From NCBI RefSeq assembly GCF_002159945.1, contig NZ_NFJQ01000007.1:1-64000 (forward strand): a stretch of 64,000 nt of DNA, read 5' to 3'. The notes under the pieces are model-generated. The model was given only the letters and a program-made list of their open reading frames with translations, did no database searches and was not told the DNA's origin. Of the stretch, positions 41,712 through 50,648 are shown in pieces. Positions within the stretch are counted from its first letter, which is position 1, and each line of letters starts with the position of its first letter. Both the position numbers and the translations under genes were made by a program. Origin of the DNA: Cloacibacillus sp. An23 (GTDB lineage Bacteria; Synergistota; Synergistia; Synergistales; Synergistaceae).

Positions 41712-43070
41712 ATGGCTAACGATGCGGATTTGGTTTGGAACGAATTTTATAAATATTGTATAGAGAAAATAGGCAAGGACGACAAAACGGTCGAAATGTA
41801 CCTTCAAACATGTATGCCTGTCTCTCTCGCGAACGGCGTGCTTCTGGTTGACGTCGCCACGCCGTTCGCGATGGATCAGATAAGGAACAGATACATGGAC
41901 AGGATGCAGAAGCTCATCGCAGAAACGGGCTTCGCCTCCGAGCTCCGCTTCGCCGTCGCTGAAACACACGAAGACAAGGAGGATAAAAAGCCGCCGAGCA
42001 GGGTCGCCGCGCCTCCGGCCGAGGCCGCGCCGCCTGCGAGGGCTTCGAGCAAAAACGGCCTCAATCCCAACTACGTATTCTCCACGTTCGTCGTCGGCAA
42101 GTCGAACAGGCTGCCGCACGCGGCAAGCCTCGCCGTAGCCGAGTCTCCGGGCAACACATACAACCCGTTTTTCATATGGGGGAAGGTCGGGCTCGGCAAG
42201 ACGCATCTGATGCACGCGATAGGGCACCACATCGAGGACGCCGACCCGAAAACGAAAATACTGTATGTGAGCGCCGAAAAGTTTACGAACGACCTTATCA
42301 GCTCTATACGCAACAACACGACGCAGGAATTCCGCGCGCGCTACCGCGAGCTCGACGTGCTTATGATAGACGACGTCCAGTTCATCGCGGGCAAGGAGCA
42401 GACGCAGGAGGAGTTTTTCTGGACCTTCAACGCGCTGCACGACGCGAAGAAACAGATAATAATCAGCGCCGACCGGCCGCCTAAGGACATCGAGGGCATA
42501 GCCGACAGGCTCGTATCCCGCTTCGAGTGGGGGCTGGTGACCGACATACAGCCGCCGGATCTTGAGACGCGCGTCGCGATACTTCAGAAAAAAGTAGAGA
42601 TGAAGGGCTACCGCAATATCCCCGAAGAGGTCATCATGTTCATAGCGCAGAATATCCCGAGCAACATCAGGGAGCTCGAGGGTTCGCTGAACAGGATAGT
42701 CGCGTGCGCCGACCTCAACCACGAGCCGATAACGATAGAAAACGCCTCAGTCTGGCTCAAGGATCTGATAAAGAGCGTGCCGGGCACCGAGGTGACGATA
42801 GGGCTGATACAGCAGCTCACCGCCGAAACATTCGGCATAACGATAGAGGATCTGCTGTCGAAGAAGCGCACCGCCGACCTCGCGCTTGCGCGCCAGGTCG
42901 CCATGTACGTCGCGCGCAACAAGACAAACGAGCCTCTGATACAGATAGCGTACGCCTTCAACAAAAAGGACCACACGAATGTAATCCACGCCTGTAAAAA
43001 AATATCCGACCTTATAAAGACGGATATGAGGGTGAGATCCTTTGTGGATAACATTGTAAACAAGATATAA
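41712..43070 (+). CDS. dnaA: Chromosomal replication initiator protein DnaA
   Basis: A 452-residue initiator ATPase. Domain I spans about 1-90, followed by a proline/alanine-rich linker. The AAA+ domain has Walker A WGKVGLGKTHL near residue 155 and Walker B VLMIDDVQFIAGK. The C-terminal DNA-binding domain carries the DnaA signature (ARQVAMYVARNKTNEPLIQIAYAFNKKDHTNVIHAC). The ATG at 41712 is chosen because the ATG four bases earlier meets a stop at once. It heads dnaA-dnaN-recF-mnmG. Confidence 0.98.
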   Translation: MANDADLVWNEFYKYCIEKIGKDDKTVEMYLQTCMPVSLANGVLLVDVATPFAMDQIRNRYMDRMQKLIAETGFASELRFAVAETHEDKEDKKPPSRVAAPPAEAAPPARASSKNGLNPNYVFSTFVVGKSNRLPHAASLAVAESPGNTYNPFFIWGKVGLGKTHLMHAIGHHIEDADPKTKILYVSAEKFTNDLISSIRNNTTQEFRARYRELDVLMIDDVQFIAGKEQTQEEFFWTFNALHDAKKQIIISADRPPKDIEGIADRLVSRFEWGLVTDIQPPDLETRVAILQKKVEMKGYRNIPEEVIMFIAQNIPSNIRELEGSLNRIVACADLNHEPITIENASVWLKDLIKSVPGTEVTIGLIQQLTAETFGITIEDLLSKKRTADLALARQVAMYVARNKTNEPLIQIAYAFNKKDHTNVIHACKKISDLIKTDMRVRSFVDNIVNKI

Positions 43071-43186
43071 AAAACGGCAGAAAAACAGTGTCTTGAATTG
43101 TGGGCAGTTTTTTCGCACAGGCTTTTTCACAAATCCATTGTGGATAATGTGTATAAGTTTGTGGTAAACACAAAAACTTTTCCACA
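43043..43186. promoter_or_regulatory. DnaA-box cluster between dnaA and dnaN
   Basis: Consensus box TGTGGATAA occurs at 43043-43051 (inside the dnaA 3' end) and at 43139-43147, directly followed by TGTGTATAA (43148-43156) and then TTTTCCACA (43178-43186) on the other strand. The dnaA-dnaN spacer is a common second half of bipartite origins. Confidence 0.75.
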
Positions 43187-43300
43187 CCGAAAAACGGCGG
43201 ACTGCAACGGAAAATAGGGGATTTACACATTTACACACCGCCTATTACTGCTATTACGGTTTTAAATATAAAAGAGATGTGTTACTAGGAGGTCCGACTT

Positions 43301-44452
43301 GTGAAACTTACAATCAATAAAAAACAGTTCCTCGGCAGCTGGAGCCTCGCGGAGCGGAGCACCTCCACGGGAGGCACCGTAAGCATACTTTCTTCGATAT
43401 TGGTGAAGGCCTCGGCCGAATCGGTAATACTTCAGGCGACCGATATAAAAACCTCGGTGATATGCCGCGCGGCCGGAGTCACTGTGCTGGAGCCCGGCGA
43501 GGCCGTCTTCCCGATAAAGATGGTGAGCGACCTTTTCAAGAAAGCGCCGGGCGAAGAGTTCACCCTCGACGTCGACGGCGGAAAGGTCGTGCTGAGGGCG
43601 GGCAGAAGCAAATACAACTTCTCTACCTATCCGGTCGGCGAGTTTCCCGCTCTGCCCTCGTCAGACGAGGCGGAGCTGTTCTGTTCGATAGCGGCGGGGG
43701 AGCTCGCGAAGGTTCTCGACGAAGGCACTTTAGCTGCCTCGGCCGGCGAAGAGTTTCCGCTTTACCTCTCGTCCGCCAACCTCCAGATAGTATCGTCGCG
43801 CCTCAACGTCGTCTCCACCGACACGAGGAGGCTCGCGCTGTCGGCGGCATCCGTATTCGACGCGAAGGAGGGCGAGCAGGCCCTGCTTCCGATGAAGGGG
43901 ATAAAGGAGCTTCAGCGCATACTCGGCTCACTGACGCCTGAGACCGAGGTCAAGGTGCTGTTCGACAGCGCGCAGTTCTATTTCAAGACCGAGACGCTCG
44001 AATTCACCGTGCGCCGCGTCGAATCCAAGTTCCCGCCATACGAGAAGATACTGCCGAAGCACAGCACTCTCGACGTGCTGACCGACAGGGGCGAGCTGAT
44101 ATCGGCGCTTGAGCGCGTTGACGTCATCGTGCGCGACTTCAACAGGATGGTCGTGCTCGACATGGCCCCGGACGGCCCCGTCGTGCTGCGCGGCAAGGCT
44201 CCGGACTTCGGGCAGGCGAAGGAAGAGATAGAGGCCGAGATCAAAGGCGACAAGCTCCGCATCGCCGTCAATTCAAAATTCTTCCTCGAGGCGCTCAAGG
44301 TGCTGCGCGAGCCGCAGGTAAGGCTTTCGTTCAACGGGCAGTCGGGCCACATGTCGGTCAAGCGGGGCGACGGCGACGGTTTCCTCTGTCTTATAGCGCC
44401 TATAAACCTCTCCGAGGACGAGCTTAAGGCCTTCGATTCCGACCTCGGCTAA
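43301..44452 (+). CDS. dnaN: DNA polymerase III beta subunit (sliding clamp)
   Basis: A 383-residue clamp protein with the three-domain repeat. It begins at a GTG preceded by AGGAGG. Recognisable parts are KLTINKKQFLGSW, VFPIKMVSDLFKKAP, SSRLNVVSTDTRRLALS (about 170-186) and a final ...LCLIAPINLSEDELKAFDSDLG, a slightly divergent C-terminus compared with the usual YxIxPMR ending. It lies 230 bp after dnaA. Confidence 0.97.
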   Translation: MKLTINKKQFLGSWSLAERSTSTGGTVSILSSILVKASAESVILQATDIKTSVICRAAGVTVLEPGEAVFPIKMVSDLFKKAPGEEFTLDVDGGKVVLRAGRSKYNFSTYPVGEFPALPSSDEAELFCSIAAGELAKVLDEGTLAASAGEEFPLYLSSANLQIVSSRLNVVSTDTRRLALSAASVFDAKEGEQALLPMKGIKELQRILGSLTPETEVKVLFDSAQFYFKTETLEFTVRRVESKFPPYEKILPKHSTLDVLTDRGELISALERVDVIVRDFNRMVVLDMAPDGPVVLRGKAPDFGQAKEEIEAEIKGDKLRIAVNSKFFLEALKVLREPQVRLSFNGQSGHMSVKRGDGDGFLCLIAPINLSEDELKAFDSDLG

Positions 44453-44455
44453 GGC

Positions 44456-45523
44456 ATGGGCTTCAGGCGGGTACGTTTCAACAATTTCAGAAACATAGAG
44501 CCCCGGGAGATGCGTTGGTCCCCGGGGCTGAATTTGCTTACCGGCGAAAACGGCTCCGGCAAGACGAACATACTCGAAGGGCTCAACATAATCGCTGGAT
44601 GGGGGCCGCTTGACCGCGGCACTAAGGCCGTTTCGATCCCGACGTGGAACAGCGGCTCGACCGAGGTGCAGCTTACGGGAGAGATAGACGGCTCCGAGAT
44701 CATCAAGGTGAAGATAGCGCGCCGCTACGCGATACGCGTGGACGACAAGGCCGCGAGCGCGGCCGACCTGCGCTGGAAGATACCGGTGCTGACCTTCCTT
44801 CCGGACGATATGTCGATAGTCGAAGGCTCGTCGGTCTACCGGAGGCGTATGCTCGACATGGTGCTCGCTCTGATAATCCCTTCTTACGCGATGAGGCTTT
44901 CCGAATACAGGCGCGGCGTGCGGCAGAAGGCCGTGTTCCTCAAGCGCGGGATGCCGTCGATGATAGCCGACCGCGCGCTGCTGCCGCTCGCCTCGTGGAT
45001 ATGGAGGATGCGCGAGGAAGGCGTGGCGCTGATGAGCGATTCACTGCGCGGTTTCGAGCGGCTCGCGCCGTTCGGGGTCGGCCTTTCGCTCAAGCGCGGC
45101 GGCGCGGGCTTCGAGCGGAGCTGCGAGGACGATTACGCTAAGGCCGTCATGGTGAACGGCGAGCGCGAGAGGGCTATGCGCTTTCCCGTGGTCGGCCCTC
45201 ACCGCGACGACATAATAATAACCTCGCGCGAGCGCCCGGCGTCGTCGTCGCTCAGCCGCGGGCTGCGGCGCCGCACCGCGATGGCGCTGATGCTCGCGGC
45301 GTCGGAGAGCGTGCGGCGCAAGCTCGGGCGCGAGCCGGTGCTGCTGCTCGACGAAGTCGCTGCGGAGCTGGACCCGGCGGGCAAGGATCAGCTTTTTTCA
45401 ACGCTGCACGAGCGCGGCGGACAGATATTCGCCGCGACGGCCGAACCCGTGTCGCCCTCCGTACCATGCTCGGTATACCGGATAGTTTCCGGAAAAATAG
45501 ATAAAATTGAAGAAACAGTGTAA
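44456..45523 (+). CDS. recF: DNA replication and repair protein RecF
   Basis: A 355-residue SMC-like ATPase acting in gap repair with RecO and RecR. Walker A is GENGSGKTNILEGL near residue 30, the ABC-type signature region LSRGLRRRTAMALMLAASE and Walker B PVLLLDEVAAELDP near the C-terminus. It begins three bases after the dnaN stop. Confidence 0.95.
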   Translation: MGFRRVRFNNFRNIEPREMRWSPGLNLLTGENGSGKTNILEGLNIIAGWGPLDRGTKAVSIPTWNSGSTEVQLTGEIDGSEIIKVKIARRYAIRVDDKAASAADLRWKIPVLTFLPDDMSIVEGSSVYRRRMLDMVLALIIPSYAMRLSEYRRGVRQKAVFLKRGMPSMIADRALLPLASWIWRMREEGVALMSDSLRGFERLAPFGVGLSLKRGGAGFERSCEDDYAKAVMVNGERERAMRFPVVGPHRDDIIITSRERPASSSLSRGLRRRTAMALMLAASESVRRKLGREPVLLLDEVAAELDPAGKDQLFSTLHERGGQIFAATAEPVSPSVPCSVYRIVSGKIDKIEETV

Positions 45524-45538
45524 AGAAGTGAGAAAAAT

Positions 45539-47413
45539 ATGAAAATAGGCGAACATTACGACGTTATAGTGATAGGCGCGGGCCACGCCGGCTGCGAGGC
45601 GGCGCTCGCCGCTTCGCGTATGGGCGCGGAAACGCTGCTGCTCTGCATATACCTGGACAGCATCGCGATGATGCCGTGCAACCCGTCTATAGGCGGCCCG
45701 GCGAAAGGCCACATCGTGCGCGAGATAGACGCGCTCGGCGGCGAGTGCGCCGCTGCAGCCGACGACGCTGCGCAGCACCTCCGCTGGCTCAACACATCTA
45801 AGGGCGCGGCGGTGCGCACGCTGCGCGCCCAGTGCAGCCCGAGGCGCTACGGCGACCACTACCGCACCGCGCTGCTGACGCAGAAGAATCTCGACCTTCA
45901 CCAGGGCGAGGCGGCAGAGCTGCTGATAGAAAACGGCGAGGCGCGCGGCGTCAAAATATCTACGGGACAACGTTTTTACGCCTCCTGCGTCGTGCTCGCT
46001 ACGGGGACATACCTCGCATCGAAGATATACGTCGGCCTCGCCTGCCGCGAATCCGGCCCGCTCGGCATGACGCCCGCGACGGAATTCGCCGCGTCGCTGC
46101 GGAGGACGGGCCTCGAGATAGGCCGCCTGCGCACCGACACTACGCCGAGGCTCCACTTCGACACGATAGACTGGGCTTCGCTCGAATGCCAGAAGAGCAT
46201 CGGCGAGCCTCAGGCGTTCTCTCACTTCGGCGAAAAACGAGTCTACACTGGAATGGTCTGCGGCCTCACCCGCACGAACGCAGAAACTCACAGAATAATC
46301 AGAAAATACTTCGAGCAGTCGCCGCTCTACATGGGTAAGCTTGAAACTGAAGGGCCCAGATATTGCCCTTCCATCGACGACAAGATAATAAAGTTCCCCG
46401 AAAAGGATAGTCATCCTATCTTCCTCGAACCCATAACGCCTGAGGGCCGCGAGGTGTATGTGCAGAACTTTTCGACCTCGATGTGTCTCGAAGCGCAGTT
46501 CGAAAGCGTCCGCACGATAAAGGGCTGCGAACACGCGCACATACTGCGCCCCGGCTACGCGATAGAGTACGACTTCGTCGTGCCGACGCAGCTCCATCCG
46601 TGGCTCGAGACGAAGCCTGTCAAGAACCTCTTCCTCGCGGGACAGATAAACGGCACCTCCGGCTACGAAGAGGCCGCGGGACAGGGACTCATCGCCGGGA
46701 TAAACGCCGCGCTGCGCGTGCGCGGCGACGGGCCTTTCGTCCTCGGGCGCGACGAATCCTACATCGGCGTGCTGATAGACGACCTTGTAACGAAGGGGAC
46801 GAAAGAGCCGTACAGGATGCTCACGAGCCGCTGCGAATACCGTCTGCTGCTGCGCCACGACAACGCGGCGGACAGGCTCTGCGCGAAGGGACGCGCCGTA
46901 GGCCTGCTTCCCGACTGGAAATGGGAAAAATACCTCGCGGCCCGCGGCGCGGAAGAAAACGAGCGCGAAAGGCTGCGCGGATACAAGATACATCCGACCG
47001 CCGAAGTCAACGAAAAGCTGGCCGAGGCCGGCTCCTCGCCGCTTTCGGAAGGAGTCGGCGCGCTCGAGCTGCTGCGCCGCCCCGAGGTGAAGTGGGAGCT
47101 TGTCGCGCAGCTCACCGATTCGGCGCTCGACCCCGAGCTCGGCGAAAAAATAGCGAACGAACTCAAATACGAGGGCTATATCGAGCGCCAGAAAAAGCAG
47201 GTGGAAAAATTCCGCCGCATGGAGATACTGAAAATCCCCGAAAACATAGACTATTCTGCGATACGCGGCCTCTCCGCCGAAGGGCGCGGCAAACTAGCGA
47301 AAATATCGCCCGCGACCCTCGGACAGGCCTCGCGCATACCGGGCGTGCCGCCCTCCGACATCCAGCTCCTCTGGGTCGCGATAGAGAGCGCGCGCAGAAA
47401 AAAGGACGCGTAG
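45539..47413 (+). CDS. mnmG: tRNA uridine-5-carboxymethylaminomethyl modification enzyme MnmG (GidA)
   Basis: A 624-residue FAD enzyme that, with MnmE, modifies the wobble uridine of several tRNAs. FAD binding is shown by YDVIVIGAGHAGCEAALAASRMG at the N-terminus, followed by CNPSIGGPAKGHIVREIDALGG and GQINGTSGYEEAAGQGLIAGINAAL. The C-terminal helical domain ends in the expected region. Its place after recF, near the origin, is common. Confidence 0.98.
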   Translation: MKIGEHYDVIVIGAGHAGCEAALAASRMGAETLLLCIYLDSIAMMPCNPSIGGPAKGHIVREIDALGGECAAAADDAAQHLRWLNTSKGAAVRTLRAQCSPRRYGDHYRTALLTQKNLDLHQGEAAELLIENGEARGVKISTGQRFYASCVVLATGTYLASKIYVGLACRESGPLGMTPATEFAASLRRTGLEIGRLRTDTTPRLHFDTIDWASLECQKSIGEPQAFSHFGEKRVYTGMVCGLTRTNAETHRIIRKYFEQSPLYMGKLETEGPRYCPSIDDKIIKFPEKDSHPIFLEPITPEGREVYVQNFSTSMCLEAQFESVRTIKGCEHAHILRPGYAIEYDFVVPTQLHPWLETKPVKNLFLAGQINGTSGYEEAAGQGLIAGINAALRVRGDGPFVLGRDESYIGVLIDDLVTKGTKEPYRMLTSRCEYRLLLRHDNAADRLCAKGRAVGLLPDWKWEKYLAARGAEENERERLRGYKIHPTAEVNEKLAEAGSSPLSEGVGALELLRRPEVKWELVAQLTDSALDPELGEKIANELKYEGYIERQKKQVEKFRRMEILKIPENIDYSAIRGLSAEGRGKLAKISPATLGQASRIPGVPPSDIQLLWVAIESARRKKDA

Positions 47414-47416
47414 CGC

Positions 47417-47962
47417 GTGGAGGCCGAACGGGCGAAAAGCGCGGGCGACGTCGTATCCTCCGCGCTCTCTGGAAAAACGAGCGGAAGCGCGGAAAAAAAC
47501 GGAGCTTCCGGCCCGCGCTGGGAGCTCCTGCGCCTTTCGATGAAACTCTCCGAACTCTCGGAAAACTGGCGCGAAGTGGCGGGCGAGCCGCTCGCCTCGC
47601 GCAGCGCTCCGGCCGTCTGCGAGGACGCCGGCGAAAAACTTCTCATCACCGTCAACGTCCCCGACCAGATGGTTCTCTCGTCGGCGCGCTTCCGCAGGGC
47701 GCGCCTCGAGCGCGGTATATCCGCCTTCTTCGGCGGCGCGCCGGTCGGCGTCCTCTTCCGCGTCGGCCCGGTGCGGCTGACGGGAAACCGCGCTGCGCCC
47801 GCGAAAGTATACAGGCGCGTCCCGATAGTAAACAGCGAGCTTGAAATAGCCGAGCGCGAAAAATACTTCGCGGACGGCGGCCTCTCTCCCGAACTCGCCT
47901 CCGCGATGGCGCGCGTCATGCTCTCGCTCGAAAAACTCTCGAAACGCCGCAGCCGGGGCTGA
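47417..47962 (+). CDS. DUF721 protein, possible DciA-type helicase loader
   Basis: A 181-residue protein with a charged, disordered-looking N-terminus (about 1-35) and a DUF721 core: LSENWREVAGEPLASRSAPAVCEDAGEKLLITVNVPDQMVLSSARFRR, then GVLFRVGPVRL. DciA proteins of this family load the replicative helicase in bacteria without DnaC/DnaI. The GTG start lies four bases after the mnmG stop, near the origin. Assignment to DciA rests on family resemblance and position. Confidence 0.72.
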   Translation: MEAERAKSAGDVVSSALSGKTSGSAEKNGASGPRWELLRLSMKLSELSENWREVAGEPLASRSAPAVCEDAGEKLLITVNVPDQMVLSSARFRRARLERGISAFFGGAPVGVLFRVGPVRLTGNRAAPAKVYRRVPIVNSELEIAEREKYFADGGLSPELASAMARVMLSLEKLSKRRSRG

Positions 47963-48177
47963 CGCGCGCCAGCCTCCGCGCACTGCGGAAAACATCGGAT
48001 TTTTTATAAAAATTATAAAAAGCCGCACCGTCCGCGTAGCGCGCCGGCGCGCCGCGAAGATTTCCGGCGCCCTCTCGCGGACGCAGCGCGGCGTAAAGCT
48101 TGGAACGGCGGCGAACCGGCGTTTCTCTTCACCGGTTGAACGGCGCGAAAATAAAAATCCCAGATTTCACTTTTCCG
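47963..48177. other. Non-coding GC-rich spacer
   Basis: No gene or clear structure; GC-rich with scattered short palindromes. Confidence 0.5.
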
Positions 48178-48206
48178 CTGGCTTTTCTGCACAAAAGTGG
48201 TATAAT
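48178..48206 (+). promoter_or_regulatory. Promoter of superoxide reductase gene
   Basis: TGGTATAAT (48198-48206) is a perfect -10 with the extended TGn motif; no good -35 hexamer is visible at the usual distance, as is normal for extended -10 promoters. Confidence 0.6.
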
Positions 48207-48263
48207 AGCCTTAGTGCGGAAGTTGAAAATAATTTAGAAATAAAAAAAAATGGAGGAACAAAA

Positions 48264-48653
48264 ATGAAAATCGGAGAAGTTGTAAAAGACGGAGATTTCA
48301 AGGCTGAGAAGCACGTACCGACGATAGACGCCCCCGAGACTGTCAAAGCGGGAGAGGAAGCGCTCGTCAAAGTCTGCGTAGGCAAGGAGATCAAGCACCC
48401 CAACACGCCGCTCCACCACATCAGCTGGATACAGCTCTACTTCAAGCCCGAGGAAGGCCCCGTCGTCGACGTCGCGAAGTTCTGCTACAACAGCCACGGC
48501 GACACGATGAACCTCGACAACCCCGGCGTCGCTCTCGCCGAGCCCGCGAGCTGCGTAATGTTCAAGCCCGCCAAGTCCGGCGAGCTCATCGCGGTCAGCT
48601 ACTGCAACGTACACGGCCTCTGGGAGTCCTCGAAGAAGATCGTAGTCGAATAA
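48264..48653 (+). CDS. Superoxide reductase (class II, neelaredoxin/desulfoferrodoxin type)
   Basis: A 129-residue protein that reduces superoxide to hydrogen peroxide at a mononuclear iron site. The catalytic EKHVPTI loop gives Glu15, Lys16 and the ligand His17; the other iron ligands are His45 and His51 (KHPNTPLHH), Cys114 and His117 (SYCNVHGLW). There is no N-terminal rubredoxin-like desulforedoxin domain, so it is the one-iron form. It stands alone between its own promoter and terminator, as expected for an oxygen-defence gene in an anaerobe. Confidence 0.96.
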   Translation: MKIGEVVKDGDFKAEKHVPTIDAPETVKAGEEALVKVCVGKEIKHPNTPLHHISWIQLYFKPEEGPVVDVAKFCYNSHGDTMNLDNPGVALAEPASCVMFKPAKSGELIAVSYCNVHGLWESSKKIVVE

Positions 48654-48681
48654 AACCCGTAAAAATTTTCGAAGAAACAAA

Positions 48682-48709
48682 AGGCCGCCCTTTCCGGGGC
48701 GGCCTTTCT
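48682..48709 (+). terminator. Intrinsic terminator of superoxide reductase
   Basis: AGGCCGCCC and GGGGCGGCCT pair around a short loop followed by TTTCTCT, about 28 bp after the stop. Confidence 0.85.
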
Positions 48710-48719
48710 CTGTATAGTT

Positions 48720-48923
48720 CTTTAACTTTTATAAAAAAATATATGTCGCCCCGCAACGTCCATGTGCCAGATGAAGCGGGGCAGGCTCTGCGGCGCCTCC
48801 GTCCCGTACCCAGCAGCAGCTTTCGTGGCTATATCGCGTTGTTTTAGCCTCAGTGTTTGTTTAGGACGGAGGTTCCGCGCAGAAGATTCGCGGAACGACG
48901 TCGTTTTTATGTAAAAGTTAAAG
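48720..48923. mobile_element. MITE-like element, copy A
   Basis: A 204-bp non-coding unit framed by terminal inverted repeats: CTTTAACTTTTATAAAAA at the left and TTTTTATGTAAAAGTTAAAG at the right, which match except for a 2-base gap. Its right ~90 bp (from about 48828) are closely related to 51975-52070: both carry TTAGGACGGAGGTTCCGC and AGAAGATTCGCGGAA. It encodes no protein. A 24-nt palindromic insert lies at 48765-48788. Confidence 0.7.
48765..48788 (-). repeat. 24-nt palindromic insert, copy 2
   Basis: Matches the insert in the IS256 pseudogene at 23 of 24 positions (A instead of C at the fifth position). Located inside MITE-like copy A. Confidence 0.7.
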
Positions 48924-48948
48924 CACTATATATACGCGCGATGAGCCA

Positions 48949-49501
48949 TTAGGAGGTGAACTGCGCCATTCCGGCCTTTATAAAAGAGTCAACCGCGTTC
49001 TGGATTTTCACCCAGTCCGAGCGCTTTCCGCGCACCAGCAGCCTGTTCAGCGCGAGACATCCGTTTATCTGGAAATAAAAAACAGCTTCGGCCTCTTCGC
49101 GCGACAACGCTCCTGACTTCGTTATCTCTGCGATGTATTTTTCCCTGCACGATTTTGATATTTTTTCAAGAAGCCTGCCTGTTATCGATTCGTCCATGAA
49201 TATAATCTAATAATCCTCGTTCTCTCTTATCTTCGCGCAGAAATGGTACGCTCCGCGCTCGGCCCTTCCGCATACTGCATGGCCGACTGACTCAGCGGAG
49301 TCGCGCGCTACAGCGTTCAGCATATCGTCCAGAACGTCGTCCAAATCTATGTAATGCAGGTAGAAGGTGCTCCTGTTTATACCAGCCTCCTCGCATCCAC
49401 ATACAAAAACTCCAGGCGGCAGAGATTTTCCGTGCTTTTTGTAATGCGCGGAGAGTCTCTGCGATTTTTGTTTCAGCCGCGTGACCGCGCTCTATTCCCA
49501 T
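48949..49501 (-). pseudogene. Decayed TetR-family regulator
   Basis: The 69-residue opening (MGIERGHAAETKIAETLRALQK) leads, after a frameshift near 49430, into CEEAGINRSTFYLHYIDLDDVLDDMLN, a clear TetR recognition-helix region. That frame runs to ENEDY and a TAG at about 49210, then continues in the same frame as MDESITGRLLEKISKSCREKY...FIKAGMAQFTS, which is a TetR C-terminal domain. One frameshift and one in-frame stop therefore separate the pieces. The downstream piece alone has an ATG, so a short C-terminal protein might still be made. Confidence 0.7.
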
Positions 49502-50048
49502 GACTAGGGGAGCTTTACATCGTAACGGTGAAAATTTTCAAAAAAGCCGCTCTGCCCGGTTGACTTTCGGGCAGACTCTGGCTTCGGTGATTATCGCGGC
49601 GCTTTTCTTAAAAAAGTGAGGGAAGTTGTTTTCGGTTTTCTTCACATCTGCGGCCTTTGTCCACAAGAACAGCGCCGGGTTATACACACTAAACTCGATG
49701 TTTTTAATATCACAGCTCAGCCTGCGGGGGCGTAAACGGCTGAAAAACACATAGTTAATCACAAATTGTGGATAACTATGTACATAAGTGAGGTGAATAT
49801 GGTGCGGCGGCTCTTTCTGGCGTTTCAGTTATGTAAAAGTAAGGTTAAGAATAATTCAGAAGAGCGTAAAAGCGCCGTCCGCGGCGTATTTTGAGTTGGT
49901 ACCGGCGGCGGTTCCGCCGCCGCGGAGCGCCGGCCTCCGGCGTTTGGCCGGGCCGTAATGGCAGCGTCCGGCGGCCTGCGATGGAAAACGGCGCGCGGCT
50001 TTCCGCCTTCGCGCCGTTTCGTGCGTTTTCCGCGGCCCGCGCCGCGCG
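49502..50048. other. Non-coding region between the TetR remnant and the cupin gene
   Basis: About 550 bp. A 74-codon minus-strand frame at 49538-49762 has no recognisable family and no good ribosome site. A consensus DnaA box TGTGGATAA lies at 49767-49775. The right half is GC-rich without visible genes. Confidence 0.5.
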
Positions 50049-50393
50049 CTATCCGCGCCTGGCTATAGCGGCTCCGAGGACGAGCTTTCCGGCCCCGGTG
50101 TTTTCCAGTCCGTGCGAATGGCCTTTGCGGCAGAGCATTATGTCTCCGGCCTTTACCGCGTGCTTCTCGCCGTCTTCGCAGTAGAGCCCTTCGCCGTCCA
50201 TGATGAAGTAGACCTCCTCGTTGTCGCCGTGGAGGTGGTAGCCTATCGATGCTCCTGGCTCAAGCTCGATGCGCGTCGTCATGGTGAACGCGCCGCCGTC
50301 GTCCGGTATCTCCACTGGGAATCTCATCGCCGCGCCTTTGCCGCTTCCTCCGAGCTTTTCCGCCCTTACGCCCTCGTCTTTGTTTTTGAGCAT
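50049..50393 (-). CDS. Cupin-domain protein
   Basis: A 114-residue single-domain beta-barrel protein. The two cupin motifs read GASIGYHLHGDNEEVYFIMDGEG (metal ligands His53, His55, Glu60 approximately) and GDIMLCRKGHSHGLENTG. Small cupins act as isomerases, epimerases or sugar-binding regulators; nothing nearby specifies the role. The ATG follows GGAGGAAT. Confidence 0.88.
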   Translation of the reverse strand: MLKNKDEGVRAEKLGGSGKGAAMRFPVEIPDDGGAFTMTTRIELEPGASIGYHLHGDNEEVYFIMDGEGLYCEDGEKHAVKAGDIMLCRKGHSHGLENTGAGKLVLGAAIARRG

Positions 50394-50648
50394 TTTTTTA
50401 TTCCTCCTCCAAATGGGTGCGGCCCGCCGTCGTTTTTACGGCGTTCCGTGAGCTGATTATAAGTCCAAATCGAGTTTGGGCGGATGGCTGCGTGCAGTAA
50501 AAAGAGCTATTTATGTTTGATTTTATTTGACTAATTGAATCGCATCTGCGCGCGGAGATTTCGTCTTTTCTTGAGCCGGCTCGATGTTGTATTATAAAGG
50601 GCGTGTTTGGGAAAAACGCCGCAAGGCTTGAAAAACGGAGGAGAATAC

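Noticed and set aside
41517-42722. 401-codon minus-strand frame opposite dnaA
   Set aside because: Shadow of dnaA; its predicted product has no recognisable features.
45398-46993. 531-codon minus-strand frame opposite recF/mnmG
   Set aside because: Antisense to two clear housekeeping genes.
49538-49762. 74-codon minus-strand frame
   Set aside because: No ribosome site, no family, and an atypical mixture of residues; not supported as a gene.
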